Positions 1-6,460 of a stretch of 18,625 bases of DNA are shown one piece after another (position 1 is the stretch's first letter; every line of letters begins with the position of its first letter). Source of the stretch: Clostridiales bacterium. Lineage in GTDB: Bacteria > Bacillota > Clostridia > Clostridiales > Caloramatoraceae. A program made the translations under genes and the position numbers. The DNA lies in NCBI GenBank assembly GCA_026416355.1, contig JAOAFH010000022.1:1-18625 (forward strand), in the 5' to 3' direction. The notes beneath the pieces are model-generated. The model did not search any database. It had not been told where the DNA came from and worked only from the letters and a program-made list of their open reading frames with translations.

Positions 1-480
1 ACTGAATTCCCATTACTTGAATATGATGAAGAAGAAAATAGATATGTTGCTGTACACCATCCATTTACTTCACCAATGGATGAAGATATTGAACTGCTTG
101 AAACTGAGCCAGGAAAAGTTAGAGCTAAAGCATATGACATCGTATTAAACGGAGAAGAAATAGGTGGTGGAAGTATAAGAATACATGACACTAAACTTCA
201 AGAAAGAATATTTAATGCATTAGGATTTACAATGGAAGAGGCTTGGGACAGATTTGGTTTCTTGCTTGAAGCATTTAAATTTGGACCTCCTCCACATGGT
301 GGTATAGCGTATGGATTTGATAGATTGGTTATGTTCTTAGCTGGAACTGAAAATATTAAGGATGTAATAGCATTCCCTAAAAATCAAAATGCAGCATGTC
401 CTTTATCAAGCGCTCCAAATGTTGTAGATAAAAAGCAACTAGATGAACTAGGAATACAAATCGTGGAAAATGAAAGATAA
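1..480 (+). CDS. aspS: Aspartyl-tRNA synthetase, C-terminal part (5' truncated by window edge)
   Basis: This is the last 159 codons of a class II aminoacyl-tRNA synthetase that charges tRNA-Asp in the cytoplasm. The frame is open from base 1, so the gene begins outside the window. The AspRS signature HHPFTSP lies at visible residues 19-25, and class II motif 3 (GGIAYGFDRLVMFLAG) lies at about residues 100-115 and includes the ATP-binding arginine. ENIKDVIAFPKNQNA near the end is typical of bacterial AspRS rather than AsnRS or LysRS. The protein ends in a short acidic tail at the TAA at 478-480. The following 6S RNA and tcdA match the arrangement in Bacillus, which supports the assignment. No clear terminator follows; only a 5-bp CTCAC/GTGAG hairpin is seen near 545-558. 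Confidence 0.96.
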   Translation, partial: TEFPLLEYDEEENRYVAVHHPFTSPMDEDIELLETEPGKVRAKAYDIVLNGEEIGGGSIRIHDTKLQERIFNALGFTMEEAWDRFGFLLEAFKFGPPPHGGIAYGFDRLVMFLAGTENIKDVIAFPKNQNAACPLSSAPNVVDKKQLDELGIQIVENER

Positions 481-582
481 AAATGTAACATAACCTTAAA
501 GTGTTTGTTGCATATATAAAAAATTGATGGTATATTATAATTACTCACTGAGGTGAGGGAAACAAATAAAAAACTAATATCA

Positions 583-611
583 TTTACAAATAAGATTTAG
601 TGTTGTATAAT
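583..611 (+). promoter_or_regulatory. SigmaA promoter for the 6S RNA gene
   Basis: A -35 box TTTACA (583-588) and a perfect -10 box TATAAT (606-611) are separated by exactly 17 bases. This predicts a start at about 618, just upstream of the 6S RNA. A second, weaker pair (TTGCAT 508-513, 17 bases, TATATT 531-536) lies further upstream and may be spurious. The rest of the aspS-6S gap holds nothing else recognisable. Confidence 0.7.
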
Positions 612-631
612 ACACTTAAAACAGAATAACA

Positions 632-821
632 ATAGGTAAAACACCTACCGTATGCGCCTAGATGGATTCAGTATTGAGCCAACATCAATACAAAGGGAGT
701 CCGGTCTCCTAATGTGGATTGCATGCCAGCATTTTATGCAGGAAGCGCGAAGCAATAGGGAGGACACCCACCTGCTGAGAGCAGGTTCAATCGTTCCATC
801 AAACGGTACGGTGGGTTTTTT
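632..821 (+). ncRNA. ssrS: 6S RNA (regulator of RNA polymerase)
   Basis: 6S RNA folds as a long imperfect hairpin with a central bubble that mimics an open promoter and sequesters the sigmaA holoenzyme in stationary phase. Here the two ends pair: ACCTACCGTA (643-652) with TACGGTGGGT (807-816), one G-U pair, followed at once by six T, so the closing stem also acts as an intrinsic terminator. Inside, a perfect hairpin ACCTGCT/AGCAGGT lies near 770-786 next to GGTTCAATC, as in other Firmicutes 6S RNAs. The local GC content is clearly above that of the flanks, as expected of a structured RNA. The length of about 190 nt and the position between aspS and tcdA (aspS-bsrA-yrvM in B. subtilis) fit the family. 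The 5' end is uncertain and could be as early as 618. No covariance model was run. Confidence 0.85.
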
Positions 822-843
822 CATGTTTATGAGGAGGAAGAAT

Positions 844-1596
844 ATGCTAGGACCTTTTTCAAGAACAGAGCTTCTAATTGGTCACGATGGAATAGAAAAG
901 CTTAAAAATAGTAAAGTTGCAGTTTTTGGTGTAGGAGGGGTAGGCTCCTTTGCAGTTGAAGCACTAGTAAGAAGTGGTGTAGGATGTTTAGTTTTAATTG
1001 ACGACGATGATGTGTGCCTAACAAATATTAATAGGCAAATACACGCAACAACAAAAACAGTGGGAAAGCCAAAAGTTGAAGTAATGGCAGAGAGAATAAA
1101 AGAAATAAATCCAAAATGCAATGTTATTACATATAAAACATTTTATAATAAGGATACAGCTGAAGAATTATTGAAGGAAGACTATGATTATGTTATTGAT
1201 GCCATTGATACAGTATCATCAAAAATAGATATGGTTGTTAGATGTAAGGAGAAAAATATACCTATAATTAGCAGTATGGGTGCAGGAAACAAATTAGATC
1301 CTACAAAATTTGAAGTTGCAGATATTTATGATACCTCAATTTGTCCGCTAGCAAAGGTTATGAGATATGAACTTAGAAAAAGAGGAGTAAAGAATTTAAA
1401 GGTAGTTTATTCTAAAGAACCACCAATAAAAATAGAAAACAATAGTGAACATTCATGTAAAACAAACTGCATATGCCCACCAACTGCTCAAAGAACATGT
1501 AGTGCAAGACGTCAAATACCTGGAAGTATTTCTTTTGTTCCATCTGTTGTTGGGCTTATAATTGCAGGTGAAGTAATTAAGGATTTGATTAAATAA
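844..1596 (+). CDS. tcdA: tRNA threonylcarbamoyladenosine dehydratase (TcdA/CsdL, YrvM-like)
   Basis: This E1-like, ATP-dependent enzyme converts t6A at position 37 of ANN-decoding tRNAs to the cyclic form ct6A. The 250-residue protein has the ThiF/MoeB nucleotide-binding motif GVGGVGS at residues 29-35, a DDDDVCLTNINRQ segment (the D..N.NRQ signature of ATP-binding E1 folds) at about 56-68, YVIDAIDTVSSK at about 117-128, and the TcdA-typical RRQIPGSISFVPSVVGL near the C terminus. The start is ATG 844 because AGGAGGAAG ends just before it; an in-frame ATG at 652 lies inside the 6S RNA and is not credible. A cluster of four cysteines (CKTNCIC, then a further Cys eight residues on) precedes RRQIPGS and could bind metal; this is inferred. 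The next gene starts 12 bases after the stop, so the two are probably co-transcribed. Confidence 0.93.
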   Translation: MLGPFSRTELLIGHDGIEKLKNSKVAVFGVGGVGSFAVEALVRSGVGCLVLIDDDDVCLTNINRQIHATTKTVGKPKVEVMAERIKEINPKCNVITYKTFYNKDTAEELLKEDYDYVIDAIDTVSSKIDMVVRCKEKNIPIISSMGAGNKLDPTKFEVADIYDTSICPLAKVMRYELRKRGVKNLKVVYSKEPPIKIENNSEHSCKTNCICPPTAQRTCSARRQIPGSISFVPSVVGLIIAGEVIKDLIK

Positions 1597-1608
1597 GAGG
1601 TGAATTTA

Positions 1609-1872
1609 ATGAGCTGCGCAAAGGAAGATTTAGTAAAAAGACTTAGAAGAATAGAGGGGCAAGTTAAGGGAATAGAAAAGATGATAATTAATGACAAAGA
1701 GTGTAATGACATATTAACTCAAATAGCTGCTGTTAGGGCTGCAATAAACAAAGTAGGAGCATTAGTTTTGGAAAACTACTCAAAAACTTGTATTTTAAAA
1801 GCATCAGAACAAGCAGTTACTGAAGAAGAAATAGAAAATTTAATAGATACAATTGTAAAGTTTATGAAGTAA
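1609..1872 (+). CDS. CsoR/RcnR/CstR-family transcriptional repressor (possible thiol/persulfide sensor)
   Basis: This is an 87-residue all-helical repressor of the DUF156 family, which binds DNA as a tetramer and is released by metal or thiol chemistry. The family core LVKRLRRIEGQVKGIEKMI is at residues 8-26 and AAVRAAINKVG at 40-50. The sensing positions are C32, Y57 and C61. Copper sensors of this family use Cys-His-Cys (C36, H61, C65 in M. tuberculosis CsoR); here the histidine is a tyrosine, while the two cysteines keep the 29-residue spacing of the persulfide sensor CstR (C31/C60 in S. aureus). A third Cys, C3, is near the N terminus. ATG 1609 is chosen because GAGGTG (1597-1602) is its Shine-Dalgarno site; the GTG at 1600 lies within that site. 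No copper ATPase or sulfurtransferase target gene is adjacent. Family membership is secure; the ligand is inferred. Confidence 0.85.
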   Translation: MSCAKEDLVKRLRRIEGQVKGIEKMIINDKECNDILTQIAAVRAAINKVGALVLENYSKTCILKASEQAVTEEEIENLIDTIVKFMK

Positions 1873-1971
1873 TATTTATACACCTAAAAGCTAAACATCG
1901 ATAGAAGTCTCTTACCTAAACAAGTATTAGATGAATATAGATGAATGAAAAAAATATAGATAAAAAAGCGT

Positions 1972-2018
1972 GAGCCATGAAGTATACTTATATATTCTTC
2001 ATGGCTCTAATTATTTTA
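1972..2018 (+). terminator. Intrinsic terminator after the csoR-like gene
   Basis: A perfect 11-bp stem, GAGCCATGAAG (1972-1982) with CTTCATGGCTC (1997-2007), has a 14-base loop and is followed by the T-rich TAATTATTTT. It ends the tcdA-csoR transcript. The 100 bases between the stop at 1872 and the stem contain no supported gene. Confidence 0.75.
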
Positions 2019-2044
2019 TAAAGTTAATATTGTAAAAATTTATG

Positions 2045-2071
2045 TTGTATTTACTTTATTTATGCTATACT
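2045..2071 (+). promoter_or_regulatory. Candidate promoter of glyA
   Basis: An extended -10 element, TG-C-TATACT (TG at 2063-2064, hexamer 2066-2071), has only a poor -35 match (TTGTAT at 2045-2050, spacer 15). The predicted start near 2078 would leave a leader of about 100 bases. The leader is AT-rich and shows no recognisable riboswitch or T-box. Weak evidence. Confidence 0.35.
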
Positions 2072-2178
2072 TTTTTAAAATTGTATAGATAATATTAGTA
2101 CACATCTCTTGTAAAAAAAATCAGATAATTCTATAATAAAATTAGATTATTTATTATTTTTAGAAAAAGGAGAGGGAT

Positions 2179-3420
2179 ATGATGAGTTTAGAACATGTAA
2201 AAAAAGTAGATCCCGAAGTATATGAGGCTATACAAAATGAAATGAAAAGACAACAAAATAAAATTGAACTCATTGCTTCAGAAAACTTTACAAGTATTGC
2301 AGTCATGGAGGCTCAAGGCTCTCAATTAACTAATAAATATGCTGAAGGATATCCAGGAAAAAGATATTATGGTGGATGCGAACATGTTGATGTTGTTGAG
2401 GATTTAGCAAGAGAAAGATTAAAAAAATTATTTGGAGCAGAACATGCTAATGTTCAGCCACATTCAGGTTCACAAGCTAACATGGCAGTATATTTATCTG
2501 TACTTGAAGTTGGAGATAAAGTATTAGGAATGAACCTATCCCATGGAGGGCATTTAACACATGGAAGCCCAGTTAACTTTTCAGGAAAGCTATTTAATTT
2601 TATTTCTTATGGTGTTAATGAAGATGGTTACATAGATTATGAAGAATTAAGACAATTAGCACATAAAGAAAAGCCAAAAATGATAGTATCAGGTGCAAGT
2701 GCATATCCAAGAATTATTGATTTTAAGAGAATTAGAGAGATATGTGATGAAGTTGGAGCTTATATGATGGTTGATATGGCCCACATAGCAGGATTAGTTG
2801 CAGCAGGACTGCATCCTAACCCAGTTGAATATGCTGATTTTGTGACTACAACAACACATAAAACACTTCGTGGACCAAGAGGTGGAGCAATTTTATGCAA
2901 AGAGGAATACGCAAAATTAGTTGATAAAACAATTTTCCCAGGAATTCAAGGAGGACCACTTGAGCATGTAATAGCAGCAAAGGCAGTATGTTTCAAAGAG
3001 GCTATGACAGAGGAATTTAAAGAATATCAAAAGAGTGTTGTAGAAAATGCTAAACATCTAGCAAAAGCACTAATGGATAGAAGATTTAATTTAGTTTCAG
3101 GAGGAACAGATAATCATCTAATGTTAGTAGACTTAAGAAATAAAAATATAACAGGAAAAGAAGCAGAACACCTTCTTGATGAAGTAGGCATTACAGTTAA
3201 CAAAAATACAATACCATTTGATCCTCAAGGCCCATTTGTAACAAGTGGAATTAGAATTGGTACACCTGCTGTTACAACAAGAGGTTTTGGTAAAGAAGAA
3301 ATGATTGCAATTGCAGATATTATTTCATGGGTAATTGATAACAGGGATAAGAATTTATCCTATGCTAAGGATAGAGTTAAAGAGCTATGTGATAAGTATC
3401 CATTATATGGACACAGATAA
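2179..3420 (+). CDS. glyA: Serine hydroxymethyltransferase
   Basis: This cytoplasmic PLP enzyme interconverts serine plus tetrahydrofolate with glycine plus 5,10-methylene-THF, feeding one-carbon metabolism. The 413-residue length is that of bacterial SHMT. Visible signatures are ELIASENFTS near the N terminus, NKYAEGYPGKRYYGGCE (substrate and folate site), DMAHIAGLVAAG, and the PLP lysine K228 in TTTTHKTLRGPRGG. FPGIQGGP and a C-terminal IRIGTPAVTTRG also match. The ribosome site AAGGAGAGG lies 5-8 bases upstream of two adjacent ATG codons (2179 and 2182); either could be used. The gene has its own terminator and looks monocistronic, with possible read-through into the regulator 47 bases downstream. 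Glycine is also a Stickland acceptor, but no functional tie to the ornithine operon can be shown. Confidence 0.97.
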   Translation: MMSLEHVKKVDPEVYEAIQNEMKRQQNKIELIASENFTSIAVMEAQGSQLTNKYAEGYPGKRYYGGCEHVDVVEDLARERLKKLFGAEHANVQPHSGSQANMAVYLSVLEVGDKVLGMNLSHGGHLTHGSPVNFSGKLFNFISYGVNEDGYIDYEELRQLAHKEKPKMIVSGASAYPRIIDFKRIREICDEVGAYMMVDMAHIAGLVAAGLHPNPVEYADFVTTTTHKTLRGPRGGAILCKEEYAKLVDKTIFPGIQGGPLEHVIAAKAVCFKEAMTEEFKEYQKSVVENAKHLAKALMDRRFNLVSGGTDNHLMLVDLRNKNITGKEAEHLLDEVGITVNKNTIPFDPQGPFVTSGIRIGTPAVTTRGFGKEEMIAIADIISWVIDNRDKNLSYAKDRVKELCDKYPLYGHR

Positions 3421-3450
3421 TTAATGGGCTATTTTAGCCCATTAATTTTA
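3421..3450 (+). terminator. Intrinsic terminator of glyA
   Basis: It begins directly after the glyA stop: TTAATGGGCT (3421-3430) pairs perfectly with AGCCCATTAA (3436-3445) across a 5-base loop, followed by TTTTA. The tail is short, so termination may be partial. That could matter because no separate promoter for the downstream regulator is evident in the 22 bases before its ribosome site. Confidence 0.7.
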
Positions 3451-3467
3451 CAGTTAGGGGGATAAAA

Positions 3468-4847
3468 ATGGACTTTGATAAAAATTTATTGGATATAATT
3501 TTAGAAAATATTGATGAGGGAATCCATGTTATAAATAAAGAAGGGTATACAGTAATTTATAACAAGGCTATGGAAGAAATTGAGGGGTTTAATAAAGAAG
3601 AAGTTGTTGGAAAAAAATTAAAAGAACTGTTTCCGAGCCTCAATGAAAATACAAGTACACTTTTATCAGCATTAAAGACCAATAAGGCAATAACAGATAG
3701 ATATCAAACCTACTTAAATAAAAAAGGAAACAACATAACGTCAGTAAATACAACAGTACCAATCGTAATAAACAATGAAATTGTTGGTGCAGTTGAAATA
3801 TCAAAGAATTTTACTAAGATAAGAGAATTATATGATAGAATATTAAATCTAAATAAAGATAGTGTAAATGATTTAACAAGAAAATCATTTAATGATATTA
3901 TTGGGGCTAGTCCAGAGTTTTTGCATACTATTGAACTAGCCAAAAAAGCAAGTAAAACATCTTCAACAGTTTTAATTATAGGAGAAACAGGTACAGGAAA
4001 AGAAATTATAGCAAAATGCATTCATGATTCTAGTTCTAGATGTGAAAAACCATTTGTAGCTGTAAACTGTGCTGCACTTCCTGAAGGCCTATTAGAGGGG
4101 ATATTGTTTGGGACTGTTAAGGGAAGTTTTACAGGAGCAATTGATAGACCAGGGCTGTTTGAACAGGCCAATGGAGGAACAATTTTACTAGATGAATTAA
4201 ATTCTATGCCAATTAATTTGCAAGCAAAACTTTTAAGGGTACTACAGGAAGGATACATTAGAAGAGTTGGAGATGTAAGAGATATACCAATTGATGTTAG
4301 AATAATAGCCACAACAAATGAAGATCCATATACATCAATAGTTGAAGGAAGAATGCGAAAAGACCTCTATTATAGACTAAGTGTTATTAATATTAAAATA
4401 CCACCTCTTAGGGATAGAAAAGAAGATATACCAATATTTATGCAAGAGTTTATAAAGAGGTATAACAAAGAACTATTAAAGGATGTATGGGAAATATCAA
4501 GTGAAGTTTATGATGGCTTTATGAGCTATGATTGGCCTGGAAACGTAAGAGAACTAAAGAATTACATAGAAGGTGCAATGAACATGGTAATAGGTCATGT
4601 ATTAAAAATGGAACATTTTCCACCACATGTTCAAGAGATTTTATTCAACAAATTTAAAGGTGATGTTCATGATTTAAGCTATGATTTTAATGTTCCTCTT
4701 GATGAGTATTTAGATACAATGGAGAAAAATATAATATTAAAAGCACTTGAAAAGAGTGAATATAATATTTCAAAAACAGCAAATTTATTAAAAATTAAAA
4801 GGCAAACACTTCAACACAAGCTTAATAAATATGGTATAAATAAATAG
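3468..4847 (+). CDS. Sigma-54-dependent transcriptional activator (PAS - AAA+ - Fis HTH), probable regulator of the ornithine operon
   Basis: This 459-residue bacterial enhancer-binding protein hydrolyses ATP to remodel sigma-54 RNA polymerase at -24/-12 promoters. An N-terminal PAS sensor spans about residues 1-120 (NIDEGIHVINKEGYTVIYNKAMEE resembles a PAS fold start). The AAA+ domain spans about 143-390, with Walker A GETGTGKE at 172-179, the sigma-54 contact loop GSFTGA at 219-224 (the usual motif is GAFTGA), Walker B ILLDE ending D242-E243, and the sensor/arginine-finger region RKDLYYRLSV. WPGNVREL precedes a Fis-type helix-turn-helix at about 415-459 (ILKALEKSEYNISKTANLLK). RNA polymerase of this class is needed by the promoter at 5049-5064, the only such site seen here. 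Together they suggest a RocR-like, substrate-sensing switch for ornithine catabolism; the ligand of the PAS domain is unknown. ATG 3468 has the ribosome site GGGGG 6-10 bases upstream. Confidence 0.92.
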   Translation: MDFDKNLLDIILENIDEGIHVINKEGYTVIYNKAMEEIEGFNKEEVVGKKLKELFPSLNENTSTLLSALKTNKAITDRYQTYLNKKGNNITSVNTTVPIVINNEIVGAVEISKNFTKIRELYDRILNLNKDSVNDLTRKSFNDIIGASPEFLHTIELAKKASKTSSTVLIIGETGTGKEIIAKCIHDSSSRCEKPFVAVNCAALPEGLLEGILFGTVKGSFTGAIDRPGLFEQANGGTILLDELNSMPINLQAKLLRVLQEGYIRRVGDVRDIPIDVRIIATTNEDPYTSIVEGRMRKDLYYRLSVINIKIPPLRDRKEDIPIFMQEFIKRYNKELLKDVWEISSEVYDGFMSYDWPGNVRELKNYIEGAMNMVIGHVLKMEHFPPHVQEILFNKFKGDVHDLSYDFNVPLDEYLDTMEKNIILKALEKSEYNISKTANLLKIKRQTLQHKLNKYGINK

Positions 4848-4862
4848 ACTACAAAATTCGGC

Positions 4863-4900
4863 AGTCCTAGTGCAAAAATATTTGCACTAGGACTTTTATG
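4863..4900 (+). terminator. Strong terminator between regulator and ornithine operon
   Basis: AGTCCTAGTGCAAA (4863-4876) pairs perfectly over 14 bases with TTTGCACTAGGACT (4881-4894) around a 4-base loop, followed by TTTATGTTTG. It insulates the operon from read-through of the regulator gene, so the operon must use its own promoter. Confidence 0.85.
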
Positions 4901-4958
4901 TTTGATATAAGTACCTTTGTTAAAACGCAAAAAAAATTGCACTTAGTCACGAAAACCC

Positions 4959-5004
4959 TAATATTGACAGAATATTATATTAATTATACAAATATGCATG
5001 TATA
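4959..5004 (+). promoter_or_regulatory. Two inverted repeats upstream of the sigma-54 promoter (candidate activator-binding sites)
   Basis: Repeat 1 is TAATATT (4959-4965), 5 bases, AATATTA (4971-4977). Repeat 2 is TATACA (4985-4990), 8 bases, TGTATA (4999-5004). Their centres are about 27 bases apart and lie near -107 and -80 relative to the start predicted from the -24/-12 box, the usual location for enhancer-binding protein sites. The two repeats do not share sequence, and in such AT-rich DNA chance palindromes are common, so at most one may be the true site. TTGACA at 4964-4969 could alternatively be a sigmaA -35 box, but no good -10 follows at 16-18 bases. Confidence 0.4.
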
Positions 5005-5048
5005 GTTATAAAAAATTAAAAAATATCAAAAATTGTGAAAAAATAAAC

Positions 5049-5064
5049 TGGCACAGAAGTTGCT
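5049..5064 (+). promoter_or_regulatory. Sigma-54 (-24/-12) promoter of the ornithine operon
   Basis: TGGCACAGAAGTTGCT matches the sigma-54 consensus TGGCAC-N5-TTGCW at every conserved position: GG at 5050-5051 and GC at 5062-5063 are 12 bases apart. The expected transcription start is about 5075, giving a leader of about 30 bases with the ribosome site AGGGAGG before ord at 5107. It directly follows the gene of a sigma-54 activator, making a self-contained regulatory pair. Confidence 0.88.
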
Positions 5065-5106
5065 AATATATAAGAAAATTACATATATACAGGGAGGAGT
5101 TTAAAA

Positions 5107-6144
5107 ATGGATAAGATTAGAGTTATTCAATGGGGAGTAGGAAATATGGGAAGCGGTATGGTCAAGATGATTCTTGACAAAGAAGGAATCGAAGTAGTTG
5201 GAGCCATCGATAGAAAGGAAAATGAGGGCAAGGATTTAGGAGAACATTTAGGATTAGATAGAAAGCTAGGTATAGTTATTTCAGCTGATGCTGAAAAAGT
5301 ATTAAGTGAAACTAAAGCAGATGTTGTTCTTCTTGCAATTGATTCATTTGTTAAAGGAGTTGAAAAACAAATAAAACTAATTTGTAGCCATAAAATGAAT
5401 TGTATAACAATAGCAGAAGAGATGGCATATCCATATCTTGCAGAACCAGAATTATCAAAGGAAATAGATGAAGTTGCTAAGGCAAATGGAGTAACAGTTT
5501 TAGGAACAGGTGTAAATCCAGGGTTTGTTTTAGATACACTAATAATAACTTTAAGTGCTGTGTGTAGAAGTGTGAAGAAGATAAAGGCAGCAAGAATAAA
5601 TGACCTATCACCATTTGGAAAAACAGTTATGAGAGAACAAGGTGTTGGATTAACTGTTGAAGAGTTTAAGAGAGGTATTGAAGATGGTTCAGTTTATGGC
5701 CATGTTGGATTTGAAGAGTCAATTCCAATGATAGCAGATGCACTTGGACTTAAGATAGATGAAGTTAAACAAACAAAGGAACCAATTATATCAAATACAC
5801 ATAGAGAAACAAAGGATGTTGTTGTAGAACCAGGAATGGTTTGTGGATGTAACCACTGTGGATACGGATTAAAGGATGGAGAAGTAATAATAGCACTTGA
5901 ACATCCACAACAAATACATCCTGAAATAGAAAACATAGAAACAGGAGATTATATATGGATTGAAGGAGATCCAAACATTAGCCTTTGTATTAAGCCAGAA
6001 GTTCCAGGAGGAATAGGAACAATTGCAACAGCAGTAAATATGATACCACATGTTTTAAATGCTAAAGCTGGATTGGTTACAATGAAGGATCTATCACTAC
6101 CACATGCTATTATGGACGATTTTAGAAATCATCTAAATAAATAG
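5107..6144 (+). CDS. ord: 2,4-diaminopentanoate dehydrogenase
   Basis: It oxidatively deaminates (2R,4S)-2,4-diaminopentanoate to 2-amino-4-oxopentanoate with NAD(P)+, releasing ammonia; this is the redox step of oxidative ornithine breakdown. The 345-residue protein begins with a Rossmann nucleotide-binding fold: VIQWGVGNMGSGMV carries G10-x-G12-x-x-G15. VLGTGVNPGFVLDTL at about 133-147 and the dihydrodipicolinate-reductase-like second half agree with the DAPDH family known from A. sticklandii. It is the first gene of the operon, 43 bases after the sigma-54 box, with the ribosome site AGGGAGG 9 bases before ATG. The ortA ribosome site begins directly at its stop. Identification rests on both sequence and the full set of pathway neighbours. 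Confidence 0.94.
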   Translation: MDKIRVIQWGVGNMGSGMVKMILDKEGIEVVGAIDRKENEGKDLGEHLGLDRKLGIVISADAEKVLSETKADVVLLAIDSFVKGVEKQIKLICSHKMNCITIAEEMAYPYLAEPELSKEIDEVAKANGVTVLGTGVNPGFVLDTLIITLSAVCRSVKKIKAARINDLSPFGKTVMREQGVGLTVEEFKRGIEDGSVYGHVGFEESIPMIADALGLKIDEVKQTKEPIISNTHRETKDVVVEPGMVCGCNHCGYGLKDGEVIIALEHPQQIHPEIENIETGDYIWIEGDPNISLCIKPEVPGGIGTIATAVNMIPHVLNAKAGLVTMKDLSLPHAIMDDFRNHLNK

Positions 6145-6155
6145 AGGTGAGAAAT

Positions 6156-6458
6156 TTGGAATTTGTAAAAAAGGGCACATATGTCCAAATACATCAAATA
6201 GTTTTACAAAGTGATGAAAGAGCAGCCAATCTACCAGAGGATACTAAAAAAGTTCCTCTTGAAATGTGGGTTAAAGGATATTTAAATCATGATGCAAAGC
6301 TTGGTGAAGAAGTTGAAATAACAACTTTAACTAGCAGAGTTGTTAGAGGAAAACTAGTTGAAGTAAATCCAAGTTATAAACATGACTTTGGAAAATTCGT
6401 TCCCGAACTATTAAAAATAGGACATGATTTAAGATTAATCTTAAAGGACGGTGAATAA
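6156..6458 (+). CDS. ortA: 2-amino-4-oxopentanoate thiolase, subunit alpha (OrtA)
   Basis: This is the small subunit of the PLP enzyme that cleaves 2-amino-4-oxopentanoate with coenzyme A to acetyl-CoA and D-alanine. The 100-residue protein (FVKKGTYVQIHQIVLQSDERAA...) shows no catalytic motif of its own. It contains RAANLPEDTKKVPLEMWVKGYL and a strand-rich, possibly SH3-like region with GEEVEITTLTSRVVRGKL. I choose TTG 6156 because AGAGGTGAG (6143-6151) is its ribosome site with a 4-base gap. The GTG at 6147 lies within that site and would add three residues. The stop is followed after 2 bases by ortB, consistent with translational coupling of the two subunits. The assignment leans on operon position and family recognition. 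Confidence 0.9.
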   Translation: MEFVKKGTYVQIHQIVLQSDERAANLPEDTKKVPLEMWVKGYLNHDAKLGEEVEITTLTSRVVRGKLVEVNPSYKHDFGKFVPELLKIGHDLRLILKDGE

Positions 6459-6460
6459 AG

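Noticed and set aside
545..558. A terminator for aspS
   Set aside because: The stem is only 5 bp and is followed by GGAAACAAAT rather than a T tract.
652..843. An N-terminal extension of TcdA from the ATG at 652
   Set aside because: The stretch coincides with the 6S RNA, its translation is not like TcdA, and the ATG at 844 has a strong ribosome site (AGGAGGAAG).
2072..2178. A glycine or other riboswitch in the glyA leader
   Set aside because: The leader is short and almost purely A/T, with no conserved aptamer segments or terminator/antiterminator pair.
4964..4990. A sigmaA promoter (TTGACA ... TATACA) for the ornithine operon
   Set aside because: The spacer is only 15 bases; the -24/-12 box nearby is a full consensus match with the matching activator gene beside it.
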